NCBI RefSeq assembly: GCF_918698095.1
Contig: NZ_CAKKLY010000022.1
Location: 1-64,000, forward strand
DNA from: Arthrobacter sp. Bi83
GTDB lineage: Bacteria; Actinomycetota; Actinomycetes; Actinomycetales; Micrococcaceae
Direction: 5' to 3'
DNA: 64,000 nucleotides
Part shown: piece by piece, positions 35,372 to 45,214 of the stretch
Numbering within the stretch: the stretch's first letter is position 1
Layout: each line of letters starts with the position of its first letter
The notes under the pieces: model-generated
Databases searched by the model: none
What the model was told of the DNA's origin: nothing
What the model saw: only the letters and a program-made list of their open reading frames with translations
Made by a program: the position numbers and the translations under genes

Positions 35372-36730
35372 CTAGCTCACCGCGGCCGTGGCCGCGGAGG
35401 TTTTGGCCGCCGTCGTGTAGCCGGTCTTGGCACCGGTGACCGTGACGGTCAAGGTCTTGCCGCTGACGGCCGGTATCGGTTTGTAGGTGCTGCCGGTGGC
35501 GCCGGTGATGGCGACCCCGTTCGCCTTCCACTGGTACGTCAACGTGACCGGCGCCGGACCCCATGTGCCGGGCGCCGCCGTCAGGATGGACCCGACCTTG
35601 GCGGTGCCCGTGATGGCGGGCACCGGCGCGGTGAGGGTTCCGGCCGCCACCTTGGCCGTAACCGCCGAGGTCTTGGCCGCCGTGGTGTAGCCGGCCTTGG
35701 AGCCGGTGACGGTGACGGTCAGGGTCTTGCCCAACACGGTGGTTGCCGGTTTGTAGGTGCTTGCGGTGGCGCCGGTGATGGCGATGCCGTTGGCCTTCCA
35801 CTGGTACTTCAAGGTGACTGGTGCCGGACCCCAGGTGCCTGTTGCGGTGAGGGTGGACCCGACCTTGGCCGCGCCGGTGATGACCGGTACGGGTGCGGTC
35901 AGGGTGCCGGCGGCCACCTTTGCAGTGATCGCCGAGGTCTTGGCCAGGGAGGTGTAGCCGGCCTTGCTCCCGGTGACCGTGACGGTCAGCGCCTTGCCTA
36001 TCACTGCAGCGGCCGGCTTGTAGGTGCTTGCGGTGGCGCCGGTGATGGCGATGCCGTTCGCCTTCCACTGGTACTTCAGCGTGACCGGTGCCGGACCCCA
36101 GACGCCCGTTGCCGTCAGGGTGTACCCAACCTTGGCGGTGCCGGAAACTCCGGGCGTGGGCGCGGCCAGAGTGCCGATGGCCACCTTGGCTGTTGCCGTG
36201 CTCGTTTTGACCGCGGTCGTGTAGCCGGCCTTGGCCCCCGTGACGCTAACAGTCACGGTCTTGCCCAGGTCCGTGGCCGCTAGCTTGTAGGTGCTTGCGG
36301 TGGCGCCCGTGATGGCGACGCCGTTTGCCTTCCACTGGTACTTCAGCGTGACCGGTGCGGGACCCCAGGTGCCCGGGGTTGCGGTCAGGGTGGAGCCCAC
36401 CTTGGCCGTGCCGGTGACCTTCGGGACCGGCGCGGTCAGGACCGGGTTGAGGGCCATGACCGTACCTGTTGCCACCGAGGTCTTGGCCGCCGTGGTGTAC
36501 CCGGTCTTGGTCCCCGTTACGGTGACCGTGATGGTCTTGCCGACGTCCGCCGTCGTCAGCTTGTAGGTGCTGGCGGTGGCGCCGGCGATGGCGAGCCCGC
36601 TGGCAGTCCCGTTCGCTTTCCACTGATAGGTCAGCGCGACCGGTGACGGTCCCCACGTGCCCGGGACTGCCGTCAGCGTGGACCCGGCCTTGGCTGTACC
36701 CGTGATGGTAGGCGCCGGGGAAGTAAGGGG
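35372..36730 (-). repeat. Five 267-276 bp Ig-like coding repeats
   Basis: The word TTGTAGGTGCT (plus strand) recurs at 35481, 35751, 36018, 36285 and 36561, giving steps of 270, 267, 267 and 276 bp. Near-identity of several units implies recent duplication and possible copy-number variation. Confidence 0.85.
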
Positions 36731-39700
36731 CAGGTTCGCGGCCGCGAAGGAAAGGTCGTGCGTGGTGGCGCTGCCGCTGACAACGGCGACGGGAGTGGCT
36801 GTGGCTTCGGTGGTCGCGTTGCCGGAATAGAGGTCACCGGCAGCCAGGCCGCCATGCACGCGGATAACGTACTTGCCCGTCGTGAGACCGCTGATGCTGT
36901 ACTTTCCGGCTGCCGTGGTGCTGCCGTCCCGGGTGACCAGCGAGCCGTCCGGCGTGTAGGCCTGGACGAACGCGTTGACCACTGGCTGCCCGGCCTTGTC
37001 CAGGACGGTTCCGGTGACGGACCCGCCTGCTGTCAGTGCGGCATCGATGTTCTGCACGGCCTGGCCCGTGGTCACCGGGATGGCTTGTGCCTGTGAAACG
37101 CCGGCGGACTCGGGCTTGTTCTGGTAGAACTGCGCTTCTTCCTGCGAATACCCGCTGGAGCGGTTGAAGGCCACCTTGTAGGAACCCGCCGCGAGGCCGA
37201 CCACGCTGTAGTTGCCGGTGGCGTCCGTGAAGCCGTTTTTGACGGTCTTGCCTGCAGAGTCGAGCACGGACAGCGGGTAGCCATTCGTGCCGGTGCCGGT
37301 GACCTTGCCCTTGATGGACGCGCCGGTAGTCACTGTCATGTCGACGCCGGGCATGGTCTGCTCGGCAGCAACGGTCAGGGCCTTCGCCGTTGCGGCGCTG
37401 GTGCCCCCGTACCAAAGGTCTTCAGCACCGCTTTGGCCGCCGGAAAAATGCAGTTTGTAGGTGCCGGGTTCCAGTCCGATGATGGAGTATGTGCCGTCAG
37501 GATTCACCCAGCCGGGGCTGGAGGATCCGTCGATGACGCCGGTCTTGGTGGCATGTACCTGTGACGCGGTGAGGTTCGTTCCCGTTGGAGCGGTGATCTT
37601 GCCGCTGATGACGCCACCCTTGACCAGAGTGGTGTCGGCCACCGTCAGGGTCTGGCCTTCGGTCACTGTCACCGGGGTTGCCGTGTCCATGCTGGACGCC
37701 TTGTTGTACCACTGCGGCAGCGTTCCGGAGCCGTAGGAGCTGAACTGGATTTTGTAGCTGCCCGGCCTCAGCCCGCGGATTGAGTACGTGCCGTCGAAAT
37801 TCGAGTAGGTAGAGCCGGCCATGGTGTTGTCGCTGGCCTTGAAGGCAGTGACGGAGGTGTTCGAGGAGTATTCGGCTGCCGGCAGCGTGACCTTGCCGCT
37901 AATGGTGGCGCCCTTGGCAAGAGTGGCGTCTATTGCCGTGCGGTCCTGGCCCGCTGTGAGCGTGATTGGCGTGGCCTCCGCCTGGGTCTGGGCGTTGTTG
38001 TACCACTCGTCCAGGGCCCCGGAGTTGTAGTTTGAGAAGTTGACTTTGTAGGTTCCCGCGAGAAGTCCCTTGACGGCGTAAGTACCGTCTGCGTTTACGC
38101 GCCCGTAGCTGCCGTAGGTGCTTCCCTCTGCGGTGGCGGACACGTTGACCATCGCCAGATCAACGCCGGCGGGAGCCGTGAGCTTGCCGCTGATCGACGC
38201 GCCCTTGATCAGGGTCGCGTTGATGCCGGTGAGATCCTGGCCAGCCGTGACGGGCAGTGCCGTGGCCGTATCAATGGTGGTGCCGTTCGCGTACCACTGG
38301 TTCAGCGCCCCAGAGTCATAGCCCGAATATTGGACTTTGTAGTTTCCGGCGCGGAGGCCGGCGACCTTATACGTGCCGTCGGCCTGCACCTGGGCACTGA
38401 TCGGATACGCCCTGAAGTTGTCAGCGTTGTAGACGGAGGCTTCTACTCGGGCCAGATCGACGCCGGCAGGAGCTGTGACCTTGCCGCTGATGGATGCGCC
38501 CCTGATGAGCGGCGTGTCACTGAGAGTCAGCTCCTGGCTCGCCGTGACGGGGACGGGCGTGGCCTCGGTGTACGACAGGCCGCCGTACCACTGATCGAGT
38601 GCCCCCGAGGTTCCTGGGCTGAACTGGACTTTGTAGGATCCGGCCGCAAGGCCGGCGAAGTTGTAGGTGCCGTCGGCCGTGACCTGCACAGATCCCGCGT
38701 AGGAGTAGCTGTCTGACGTATAGAGATAGGCCTGCACCGCGGACAGGTTCACGCCGACAGGGGCCGTGACCTTGCCGGAAATTGACGCGCCCTTGACCAG
38801 GGCGGCATTGACGCCGGGATGGTCCTGCCCCGCTGTCAGGCTGATGGGCGTTGCGGTTTCAAACGATGAGGCGCCGGAATACCACTGCTGCAGCGTGGCG
38901 GTGTTGTAGCCGGCGAACTGGACTTTATAGCTGCCTGACGGGAGACCGGCCACCTTGTACGTGCCGTCGTCGTTGACCGATGAGGAAGCCACGTAGTTGG
39001 GGTTCGTTCCGCCGGCCTGGTAGACCGTGGCCTGAATGGAGCCCAGATTCACGCCTGCTGGGGCGGTGACTGTTCCGCTGACGGACGCGCCCATGACCAG
39101 GGCCGCGTCGATCCCGGTACGGTCCTGGCCCGCGACGAGGGTCACGGGCGTGGCTGCGGCTTCGGAGGAGGCGCCGGCGTACCACTGCTGCAAAGTGCCG
39201 CTGTTGTACCCCGAGAACCGGACCTTGTAGCTGCCTGCCGGCAGGCCGTTGACCTTGTACGTGCCGTCGTCGTTGATCTGGGAGGATCCCGCGTAGCCTC
39301 CGCTTGCCGAGGTGACGTCGGCCTGCAAGGAGCCAGCCTCCGCACCGGCAGGAACCGTAACTTTGCCGCTGATGGAGGCGCCCATGACGAGCGTCGCGTT
39401 GATTCCGCTAAGATCCTGGCCTGCGGTGAGCGCCACCGGCGTGGCGGTCTCGGAGGACGACGCTCCCGAATGCCACTGGGTAATGACGCCCGAGTTGTTT
39501 CCGGAGAACTGGATTTTGTAGCTGCCTGCCGGTATGCCGCGGACCGTGTAGCTGCCGTCCTGGCCAACCTGTCCGTAACCGGAATACCAGTCGGCGCCAG
39601 TGCTGCTGACTGAAACGCCGACAGAGCTGGGGTCGATGCCAGCGGGGACGGTGACGCGGCCGCTGATGGAGGCGCCCTTGACGAGGGTTGCGTTGATGCC

Positions 39701-40075
39701 GGGCAGGCTTTGGCCGGCCGTGAGGGTGACGGGTGTGGCTGACTGGAAGGACGTTGCGCCTGAGTACCATTGGCCCATTGCACCGGAGTCACCACCGAAT
39801 TGGACCTTGTAGGACCCTGCCGGAAGGCCGCTGACCGTATAGCTGCCGTCCGCGGCGACCTGTCCGTAACCGGAATACCAGTCCAGGCCGGTGCTGCTGA
39901 CCGAAACGCCGACGGAGGTGAGCACCACTCCTGCAGGTGCCGTCACTTTTCCGCTGATGGATGCATCTGACAGGTCGGCTGCGTTGGCAGGCGTTATGCC
40001 GAGCAGCACCAGCGCTGACAGAACCGATAATAAAACGGCGATCCGAAAACGGAATCGCCTGCTCAAAGCGAGCAT
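35372..40075 (-). CDS. Giant surface protein: carboxypeptidase-regulatory-like repeats plus Ig-like repeats
   Basis: 1567 residues. Signal peptide (residues about 1-32, PANAAD). Residues about 35-1120 are eleven 80-95-residue units opening GASISGKVTAPAG with a DGTYxVxGLxAGSYKVQF strand and a QWYSGASS motif, a prealbumin-like/CNA-B-like beta sandwich. Residues about 1120-1567 are five Ig-like units of about 89 residues (ITGTAKVGSTLTA, GTWGPAPVTLKYQWKANG, GKTLTVTVTGSKAGYTTA). No anchor or sorting signal at the C-terminus. Probably a secreted stalk or adhesin. It is divergent from the O-antigen-ligase-like gene 223 bp away. Confidence 0.88.
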   Translation of the reverse strand: MLALSRRFRFRIAVLLSVLSALVLLGITPANAADLSDASISGKVTAPAGVVLTSVGVSVSSTGLDWYSGYGQVAADGSYTVSGLPAGSYKVQFGGDSGAMGQWYSGATSFQSATPVTLTAGQSLPGINATLVKGASISGRVTVPAGIDPSSVGVSVSSTGADWYSGYGQVGQDGSYTVRGIPAGSYKIQFSGNNSGVITQWHSGASSSETATPVALTAGQDLSGINATLVMGASISGKVTVPAGAEAGSLQADVTSASGGYAGSSQINDDGTYKVNGLPAGSYKVRFSGYNSGTLQQWYAGASSEAAATPVTLVAGQDRTGIDAALVMGASVSGTVTAPAGVNLGSIQATVYQAGGTNPNYVASSSVNDDGTYKVAGLPSGSYKVQFAGYNTATLQQWYSGASSFETATPISLTAGQDHPGVNAALVKGASISGKVTAPVGVNLSAVQAYLYTSDSYSYAGSVQVTADGTYNFAGLAAGSYKVQFSPGTSGALDQWYGGLSYTEATPVPVTASQELTLSDTPLIRGASISGKVTAPAGVDLARVEASVYNADNFRAYPISAQVQADGTYKVAGLRAGNYKVQYSGYDSGALNQWYANGTTIDTATALPVTAGQDLTGINATLIKGASISGKLTAPAGVDLAMVNVSATAEGSTYGSYGRVNADGTYAVKGLLAGTYKVNFSNYNSGALDEWYNNAQTQAEATPITLTAGQDRTAIDATLAKGATISGKVTLPAAEYSSNTSVTAFKASDNTMAGSTYSNFDGTYSIRGLRPGSYKIQFSSYGSGTLPQWYNKASSMDTATPVTVTEGQTLTVADTTLVKGGVISGKITAPTGTNLTASQVHATKTGVIDGSSSPGWVNPDGTYSIIGLEPGTYKLHFSGGQSGAEDLWYGGTSAATAKALTVAAEQTMPGVDMTVTTGASIKGKVTGTGTNGYPLSVLDSAGKTVKNGFTDATGNYSVVGLAAGSYKVAFNRSSGYSQEEAQFYQNKPESAGVSQAQAIPVTTGQAVQNIDAALTAGGSVTGTVLDKAGQPVVNAFVQAYTPDGSLVTRDGSTTAAGKYSISGLTTGKYVIRVHGGLAAGDLYSGNATTEATATPVAVVSGSATTHDLSFAAANLPLTSPAPTITGTAKAGSTLTAVPGTWGPSPVALTYQWKANGTASGLAIAGATASTYKLTTADVGKTITVTVTGTKTGYTTAAKTSVATGTVMALNPVLTAPVPKVTGTAKVGSTLTATPGTWGPAPVTLKYQWKANGVAITGATASTYKLAATDLGKTVTVSVTGAKAGYTTAVKTSTATAKVAIGTLAAPTPGVSGTAKVGYTLTATGVWGPAPVTLKYQWKANGIAITGATASTYKPAAAVIGKALTVTVTGSKAGYTSLAKTSAITAKVAAGTLTAPVPVITGAAKVGSTLTATGTWGPAPVTLKYQWKANGIAITGATASTYKPATTVLGKTLTVTVTGSKAGYTTAAKTSAVTAKVAAGTLTAPVPAITGTAKVGSILTAAPGTWGPAPVTLTYQWKANGVAITGATGSTYKPIPAVSGKTLTVTVTGAKTGYTTAAKTSAATAAVS

Positions 40076-40298
40076 TTTTACCCCCCATGGGTCATGCAGC
40101 GGCTGGGCCGCATCATTTAATTGTCAAAGAACGCTTCAGTGTAACCGCCAAAAAGGAATTCAAAGCAGTGTTTCCCAAAACCAGCTCTGTATGTCCAAAT
40201 GAGTTAGTAACCATGTCTTCCTGCCCGGTTTAAATAGACCTGGGTCAGGAGACGACCGTTATATTGGAGTCCTCTCCCTGAAAGGTCGCCACCCGAGC

Positions 40299-42197
40299 AT
40301 GAAGCAAGCGATGACCCGGCTGCCCGGCCTCTGCATCATCCTGATGACAGGATCAATCCTGGTGTTCCAGCCCGGAGGGCTCTTCAGGTTCGTCTGGATC
40401 AAGCTGCTCTTGGTGATCATCGCCGTCCTCGCAGGCCTGCTGTCTCCGCTGCGGGCCCGGATTCCCCTGGCAGTGCAGGCGGCGACGGCCGCGTGCGTGG
40501 TATGGATCGGCGTCGCTATTCTCTTGTCTGATACGCCGCTGGCCAGCATGGCCGGACGCTGGCCGCGTTATGAGGGATTGCTGACGCTTGGCGTCTATGT
40601 GGCAGTCTTCGCGGTGGGCGCGAAAGTCCTTGGCGGTGAGTCGGCCGTCCGGAGACGCAGGCTCCTCAGTCTCTCCCTAGCCGCCGTCGCCTTGATTCTG
40701 TTCGTCATCGCTGTGCTGGAAAGCGCTGGGCTGCGGCCGCTGGGCGGGGCCTCCGACGTCCGGCCGGGCGCAACCTTGGGGAACGCCACTGACCAGGGCC
40801 TGGTCGGCTTCGTCATCGCCGGAGTGCTGTCCGCCGGTGCTGGCTCTGAGCGGGGCTGGCAGCTTTGGCTGCGGCGGGCAGGTCTGTTTGCCGCTGCCGG
40901 GGTGGCGGTCCTTTCTGGCTCCCGGGCCGCCCTCGCGGGGCTCCTGATCGCGGCGTTGTTTGGCAGCTATATGTGGATGCGGAGCCGGTCCTGGTCGCGG
41001 CCAAGTATCGCGGCCGGTGCCGTGCTGGCTGCCGCGGGAGTGGTCATCGGAGTCCTGCTGGTCCCCGCTGCGCGTGACCGCCTGCTGTCGGCAGGAACCG
41101 TGGACGGGCGCTGGCTGCTGTGGGACCGGACCTTGGGCCTGATCGGCGCCGATCCGGTCTTTGGTGTTGGGCCCAGCGGCTTTGTCGACGCGCTGCCGGC
41201 GTATCTGAACGAGGAGTGGGCGCGATCAGTGGGCGACAGTTTCCCTGCTGATTCGCCCCACAGTTGGCCGCTGCAGGCATTGGCCGCCGGCGGCGTTCCG
41301 TTGCTGTTGTTGGTCCTCGTTCTCGGGGCGGTTGCCGTGCTGGCCGTGGCCAGGCGCATGAAGGAAGCCCCGTGCGGTACAGACCGCCGCTACCTTGCTG
41401 TGGTGGTGGTGACCGTGGCCGCATACGGTCTGGCGCTGCTGACGCACTTTACGTCGATCGGCACTACGGCTCTGGTGGCCTTCCTGTGCGGCGGGCTGGT
41501 GGGGCGCGATGGACCAGGCTTCTCTGTCTTCGGTGCGCGGGCGATGGCCGGCGAGATTCCGGCCAAGCTGACGGCAATGGCAGCGGGCATGTTCCGGCCC
41601 GCGGCCTCGACGGCGGCCGGCCTGGTTCTCGCCGCGGCGGCCCTGGCCATTGCCGTCCCCGCCACTCTTGCAGAATGGCCGATGGGCGCTGGCGCCAAGG
41701 CTGCCGCGGCAGGCGACGTTGCCCTCGCCGAGCAGGAGTTCCAGCAGGCGCACCAACTCAGGCCGTGGGACAGCGACACCGCACTGCTCGCCGCCCAGGC
41801 GTTTGCCGGCCCGGCGACGGCGGGGGACCAGCGGGCGGCCCGGTACGCAGTCGAATGGGGGAGCCTCGCGCGGGAACGTACGCCGCGCTCGCAGGAGGCA
41901 GGAACGGCCCTGGCAATCGGATACCTCTACAGCGGGGATCTTGGCGCGGCCAAAAATCTGCTGGACGGCCTGGTCCGGGAGGCCCCATACTCCACCGGGC
42001 TCTACGTTCACCGCGGCGTGGCCCGGTTCGGCCTGGGGCAGACGGCCGGGGGGATAGCGGACCTGGAGCACGCGGCAGCCCTCGATCCCGGGCTGGACAC
42101 GCCCTGGCGCATCCTCGCCAACATCTATGTGCGGATGGGCAACGCCGAAGCCGCGCAGGCCGCCAGTCAGCATGCAGATACGTTGTCCGGCCGCTAG
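40299..42197 (+). CDS. O-antigen ligase/polymerase-like membrane protein with C-terminal TPR-like domain
   Basis: 632 residues. Ten or more hydrophobic segments up to about residue 455, with a large extracytoplasmic loop containing GRWLLWDRTLGLIGADPVFG and GPSGFVDALPAYLNEEW and ADSPHSWPLQALAAGGVPLL, the O-antigen ligase/Wzy pattern. Residues about 470-632 are helical repeats of TPR type (AEQEFQQAHQLRPWDSDTAL, GGIADLEHAAALDPGLDTPW). Probably transfers or polymerises surface glycans or glycosylates proteins; no glycan cluster adjoins it, but it is divergent from the giant surface protein. Confidence 0.8.
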   Translation: MKQAMTRLPGLCIILMTGSILVFQPGGLFRFVWIKLLLVIIAVLAGLLSPLRARIPLAVQAATAACVVWIGVAILLSDTPLASMAGRWPRYEGLLTLGVYVAVFAVGAKVLGGESAVRRRRLLSLSLAAVALILFVIAVLESAGLRPLGGASDVRPGATLGNATDQGLVGFVIAGVLSAGAGSERGWQLWLRRAGLFAAAGVAVLSGSRAALAGLLIAALFGSYMWMRSRSWSRPSIAAGAVLAAAGVVIGVLLVPAARDRLLSAGTVDGRWLLWDRTLGLIGADPVFGVGPSGFVDALPAYLNEEWARSVGDSFPADSPHSWPLQALAAGGVPLLLLVLVLGAVAVLAVARRMKEAPCGTDRRYLAVVVVTVAAYGLALLTHFTSIGTTALVAFLCGGLVGRDGPGFSVFGARAMAGEIPAKLTAMAAGMFRPAASTAAGLVLAAAALAIAVPATLAEWPMGAGAKAAAAGDVALAEQEFQQAHQLRPWDSDTALLAAQAFAGPATAGDQRAARYAVEWGSLARERTPRSQEAGTALAIGYLYSGDLGAAKNLLDGLVREAPYSTGLYVHRGVARFGLGQTAGGIADLEHAAALDPGLDTPWRILANIYVRMGNAEAAQAASQHADTLSGR

Positions 42198-42548
42198 GCA
42201 TAATTACCAGCCGTCGATCTCCGGTACATATTGCTCTGTCCAGGGGGAAATTAGTGGTCCGTAAATTGAACTCGCTATAAACATTTCGAAGCGAGTAGTT
42301 CTTAAGCTAAGAACGACGCAGGATTGGATCAAGAAAAGCGCAGTTTTTGGAAAATGATCCTTAATTTGATCTTCCGGTGCTATTGTCCGGCCCGCGAAAC
42401 CTGCGTCGGGTTTGCAAAAGAGTGGTGCGGTTTGATGCCCCACCAGGAAACAGCGCCGACACAGAAGGAGCACCATTCCGAAACCCTGCAGAAAACTCCG
42501 TGGTGCAGGCTGGGCATGCAGAACCGGATCGGTGAAAGGAGCCCAGTG
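42198..42548. other. AT-richer intergenic region with two inverted repeats
   Basis: About 350 bp without a convincing gene. CTCGCT (42271-42276) pairs with AGCGAG (42290-42295), and GTTCTTA (42298-42304) with TAAGAAC (42308-42314). The stretch 42240-42370 is clearly AT-richer than its surroundings. It may hold the promoter and control sites of the 42.5 kb gene. The GAAAGGAG site at its end serves that gene. Confidence 0.5.
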
Positions 42549-42884
42549 ATGATGACGGATGAGGACCTTGAGGTGCGTTCGTGCGCGGAGCTTTCGGCGG
42601 GGGAGGAGATCGAGGCCTGGCACCGCGGACGCCTGGCACACCGGGGGACAGTGGCCAGCACGCTCGAAGAGATCGACCTGATCTGGATCATCGATGCCCG
42701 GACCGGTGCGCGCCGGCTGCTGGATCTCGAGCAGCTCAGCGTCAGGCGGATTCCGATGGGAAAGCCAGCCGCCGCCGTCGGGAGTCCCAAGCCGGCCGCC
42801 GCCGCAAAACGGAAGCCGTCAGCCGCCCCGAAACCGAAGCCTGCCGCCAGCCTGAGGCAGATCGCCTTCATCGAGGCGGGGTGA
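42549..42884 (+). CDS. Small protein with recurrent uncharacterised domain and basic tail
   Basis: 111 residues from the ATG at 42549; AAAGGAG at 42535-42541 decides the start. Residues about 8-70 (VRSCAELSAGEEIEAWHRG, WIIDARTGARRLLDLEQLSV) match the protein at 50.7 kb in C-ELS-G-IEA, WI-RTG-R-LLD and V-R-P positions. The tail (about 75-105) is Lys/Pro/Ala-rich (KPAAAAKRKPSAAPKPKPAA), reminiscent of nucleic-acid-binding or linker tails. No signal peptide. Function unknown; the domain could be a small beta barrel. Confidence 0.65.
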   Translation: MMTDEDLEVRSCAELSAGEEIEAWHRGRLAHRGTVASTLEEIDLIWIIDARTGARRLLDLEQLSVRRIPMGKPAAAVGSPKPAAAAKRKPSAAPKPKPAASLRQIAFIEAG

Positions 42885-42890
42885 CGTCCG

Positions 42891-43583
42891 TCAGGTGAGG
42901 TTGCTGAAGCGCTCGGCCTGGGTCTTGCTGCCCTGGACAATGACCTGGTCCTCCTCGTAGAGGACGGTCTGCGCAGTGGTGTGGCCCCAGATGCCGCCGG
43001 GGCGCTTGACCGCCACGATGGTGATTCCGTACTTGTCCCGCAGGCCCAGCACGCCAAGCGGGCGGTCGCGTGCCTCGGTCGGCGGGCTGGTGCGGATCAT
43101 CACGAAGTCGTCCTCGAACTCGACGTAGTCCAGCAGGGAGCCGCGGACCAGGTGGGCCACGCGCTTGCCCATGTCGTGCTCCGGCCGGATCACGTGGTCA
43201 ACGCCGAGCTGGTTCAGGATCTCGGCATGGGGCTCGCTGATGGCCTTGGCCCAGATCTGTGGCTTCTTGAAGGTGAGCAGGCGCGACGTGGTCAGGATGC
43301 TGGCCTCGATGTCGCTGCCGATGCCCACCACGGCGCGGTCGAACTCGTGGACGGAGAGTTGGCGCAGCACTTCTTCCCTGGTGGAGTCTGCTCGGACCAC
43401 GTGCGTCAGCCGCCCGTTGTAGGACTGGACGGTCTCCTCGTTGGAGTCGATGCCGAGCACCTCGGTGCCCTGTGCCTCCAGTTCCAGGGCCAGTGAACCG
43501 CCGAAGCGGCCCAGGCCGATCACCACCACGGAGTCTGCCTGGGCAACACTGTTGGCGGAGCGGGAGAAGATGTTCTTAGCCAA
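42891..43583 (-). CDS. trkA: TrkA/KtrA-type potassium uptake regulator (RCK)
   Basis: 230 residues. Rossmann RCK_N domain with VIGLGRFGGSLA and acidic GIDSNEE, followed by a C-terminal RCK_C domain (about 140-225). Binds nucleotide and gates the TrkH-type channel encoded just upstream; the genes overlap by 8 bp. Confidence 0.92.
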   Translation of the reverse strand: MAKNIFSRSANSVAQADSVVVIGLGRFGGSLALELEAQGTEVLGIDSNEETVQSYNGRLTHVVRADSTREEVLRQLSVHEFDRAVVGIGSDIEASILTTSRLLTFKKPQIWAKAISEPHAEILNQLGVDHVIRPEHDMGKRVAHLVRGSLLDYVEFEDDFVMIRTSPPTEARDRPLGVLGLRDKYGITIVAVKRPGGIWGHTTAQTVLYEEDQVIVQGSKTQAERFSNLT

Positions 43584-45006
43584 TGAGGGGCCTTTCCTTG
43601 GGGTACTGGTAGAGCGGTTGGCGTTCGCGCAGCGCCAGCGCGGCGCCGAGGGTGACCGGGCCGAGGCGTCCGACGAACATCAGCAGGATCAGGACGAGCT
43701 GGCCGGCGGGCGGCATGGCCGCCGTGATCCCGGTGGTGAGCCCCACGGTGGCGAACGCCGAGATGACCTCGAACAGGATCCGTTCCTGTCCGAAGTCCGT
43801 GATGAGCATGAGGAACACGGTGGAGCCCACCACCAGTGCCATGGCCAGCAGCACCAGCGTGATGGCCTGGCGGTGAACGGCGCGGGAAAGGCGCTTGCCG
43901 AAGATGTTGACGGTGGTTCCGCCCCGCAGTTCGGTGGAGAGGATGAAGAACAGCACGCCGAACGTGGTGATTTTCAGGCCGCCGGCGGTTCCGGCCGGGC
44001 CACCGCCGATGAGCATCAGGATGTCCATCCCTAGCCAGGACACCGGCTGCATCTGGCCGATGTCGATGCTGTTGAACCCCGCCGTGCGTGTCATGACCGA
44101 CTGGAAGAACCCGGCCAGGACGCGCTCGCCGGGCCGGAGTCCGCCCAGCGTTGCCGGGTTGGACCATTCGACGGCGGTGACGAAGACGGTGCCGGCGACC
44201 AGAAGGACGGCCGTGCCCACCAGGACCAGCTTGGTGTTCATGCTCCAGTGGATGGGCCGGCGGTACTGCCGGCGGAGTTCGAACAGCACCGGGAAGCCGA
44301 GGCCGCCGATGATCACCGCCGCGGCGATGGGCAGGCAGATCCAGGGGTCACCGGCAAACCCGATGAGCTTATCCGTGTATAGGGCGAATCCGGCGTTGTT
44401 GAACGCGGACACGGAGTGGAAGACGCCGTGCCAGAGCGCGCGGGCGGGGGCGTAGCCGTAGCCGGTCACGAAGCGGGCCGCCAGGATCCCGGCGAGCAGG
44501 ACCTCCACTGTCAGGCTGATCGCCAGGACGCCGAGCAGCACCCGGCGGACATCGCCGAAGCCGGTGGTTTTCGTTTCGGCGGCCGCTGAGAGGCGCGAAC
44601 GAAAGCCCAGCCTGCGGGCCATGAGCACGCCCAGGAGGGTGCCGAAGGACATCACGCTGAACCCGCCCGCCTGGATCAGGGCCAGGATGACTACCTTGCC
44701 GAATCCGGTCCAGTACACCGGGGTGTCAACGGTGATGAGCCCGGTTAGACAGACCGACGACGTGGACGTGAACAGGGCATCCAGGAAGGGCGCAGGCTCG
44801 GTGCCGTTCCTGGACATGGGGAGCATCAGCAGGAGAGTCCCCACCGCCACCGCCGCCGCGAATCCGAGGACGATCACCTGGGCCGGATGCTGGGGTGCGA
44901 AAACGTCCAGAATGCGGGGGAAAACCTTCGATCCCCCGTACCGGCGGCCACGCTTGGCCCCGCCGGAAGCGGCAGGCCGGGCCTTGGAACCGCGAACGTC
45001 GTGCAT
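43576..45006 (-). CDS. trkH: TrkH/KtrB-type potassium uptake membrane protein
   Basis: About 476 residues from the ATG at 45006 (GTG at 45015 also in frame). Multiple membrane helices with four selectivity-like segments (TSTSSVCLTGL, HSVSAFNNAGF, TRTAGFNSIDI, SAFATVGLTTG). A basic N-terminal 35 residues precede the first helix. Forms the ion-conducting subunit with the TrkA-like protein. Confidence 0.9.
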   Translation of the reverse strand: MHDVRGSKARPAASGGAKRGRRYGGSKVFPRILDVFAPQHPAQVIVLGFAAAVAVGTLLLMLPMSRNGTEPAPFLDALFTSTSSVCLTGLITVDTPVYWTGFGKVVILALIQAGGFSVMSFGTLLGVLMARRLGFRSRLSAAAETKTTGFGDVRRVLLGVLAISLTVEVLLAGILAARFVTGYGYAPARALWHGVFHSVSAFNNAGFALYTDKLIGFAGDPWICLPIAAAVIIGGLGFPVLFELRRQYRRPIHWSMNTKLVLVGTAVLLVAGTVFVTAVEWSNPATLGGLRPGERVLAGFFQSVMTRTAGFNSIDIGQMQPVSWLGMDILMLIGGGPAGTAGGLKITTFGVLFFILSTELRGGTTVNIFGKRLSRAVHRQAITLVLLAMALVVGSTVFLMLITDFGQERILFEVISAFATVGLTTGITAAMPPAGQLVLILLMFVGRLGPVTLGAALALRERQPLYQYPKERPLIG

Positions 45007-45172
45007 ACGCGTCACGCTACCACCGGAGAATCCGCTGGGGGCCGCTGGGGGACGCCCTGAAGCAGGCGTTAAGAAAGCGTTAAGATCCCGGGTTCAGGCC
45101 TGCGCCGGGAAGGTGCCGGTGCTACGCTCCCAAGGTTCATCAGCAAACTTTCTAATTGAATCGAAGGAACCC

Positions 45173-45214
45173 GTGGCCACCCGAAGCGCGCAAAGCTGTG
45201 TCCGGCCATGCTGA
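45173..45214 (+). CDS. Candidate 13-codon leader peptide
   Basis: GTG start with a good GAAGGAAC site 3-4 nt upstream encodes VATRSAQSCVRPC and a TGA. The TGA overlaps the ATG of the small membrane protein (ATGCTGA). Two Cys, two or three Arg. Short, and seen only from sequence; could be a translational coupling or attenuation element. Confidence 0.35.
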   Translation: MATRSAQSCVRPC

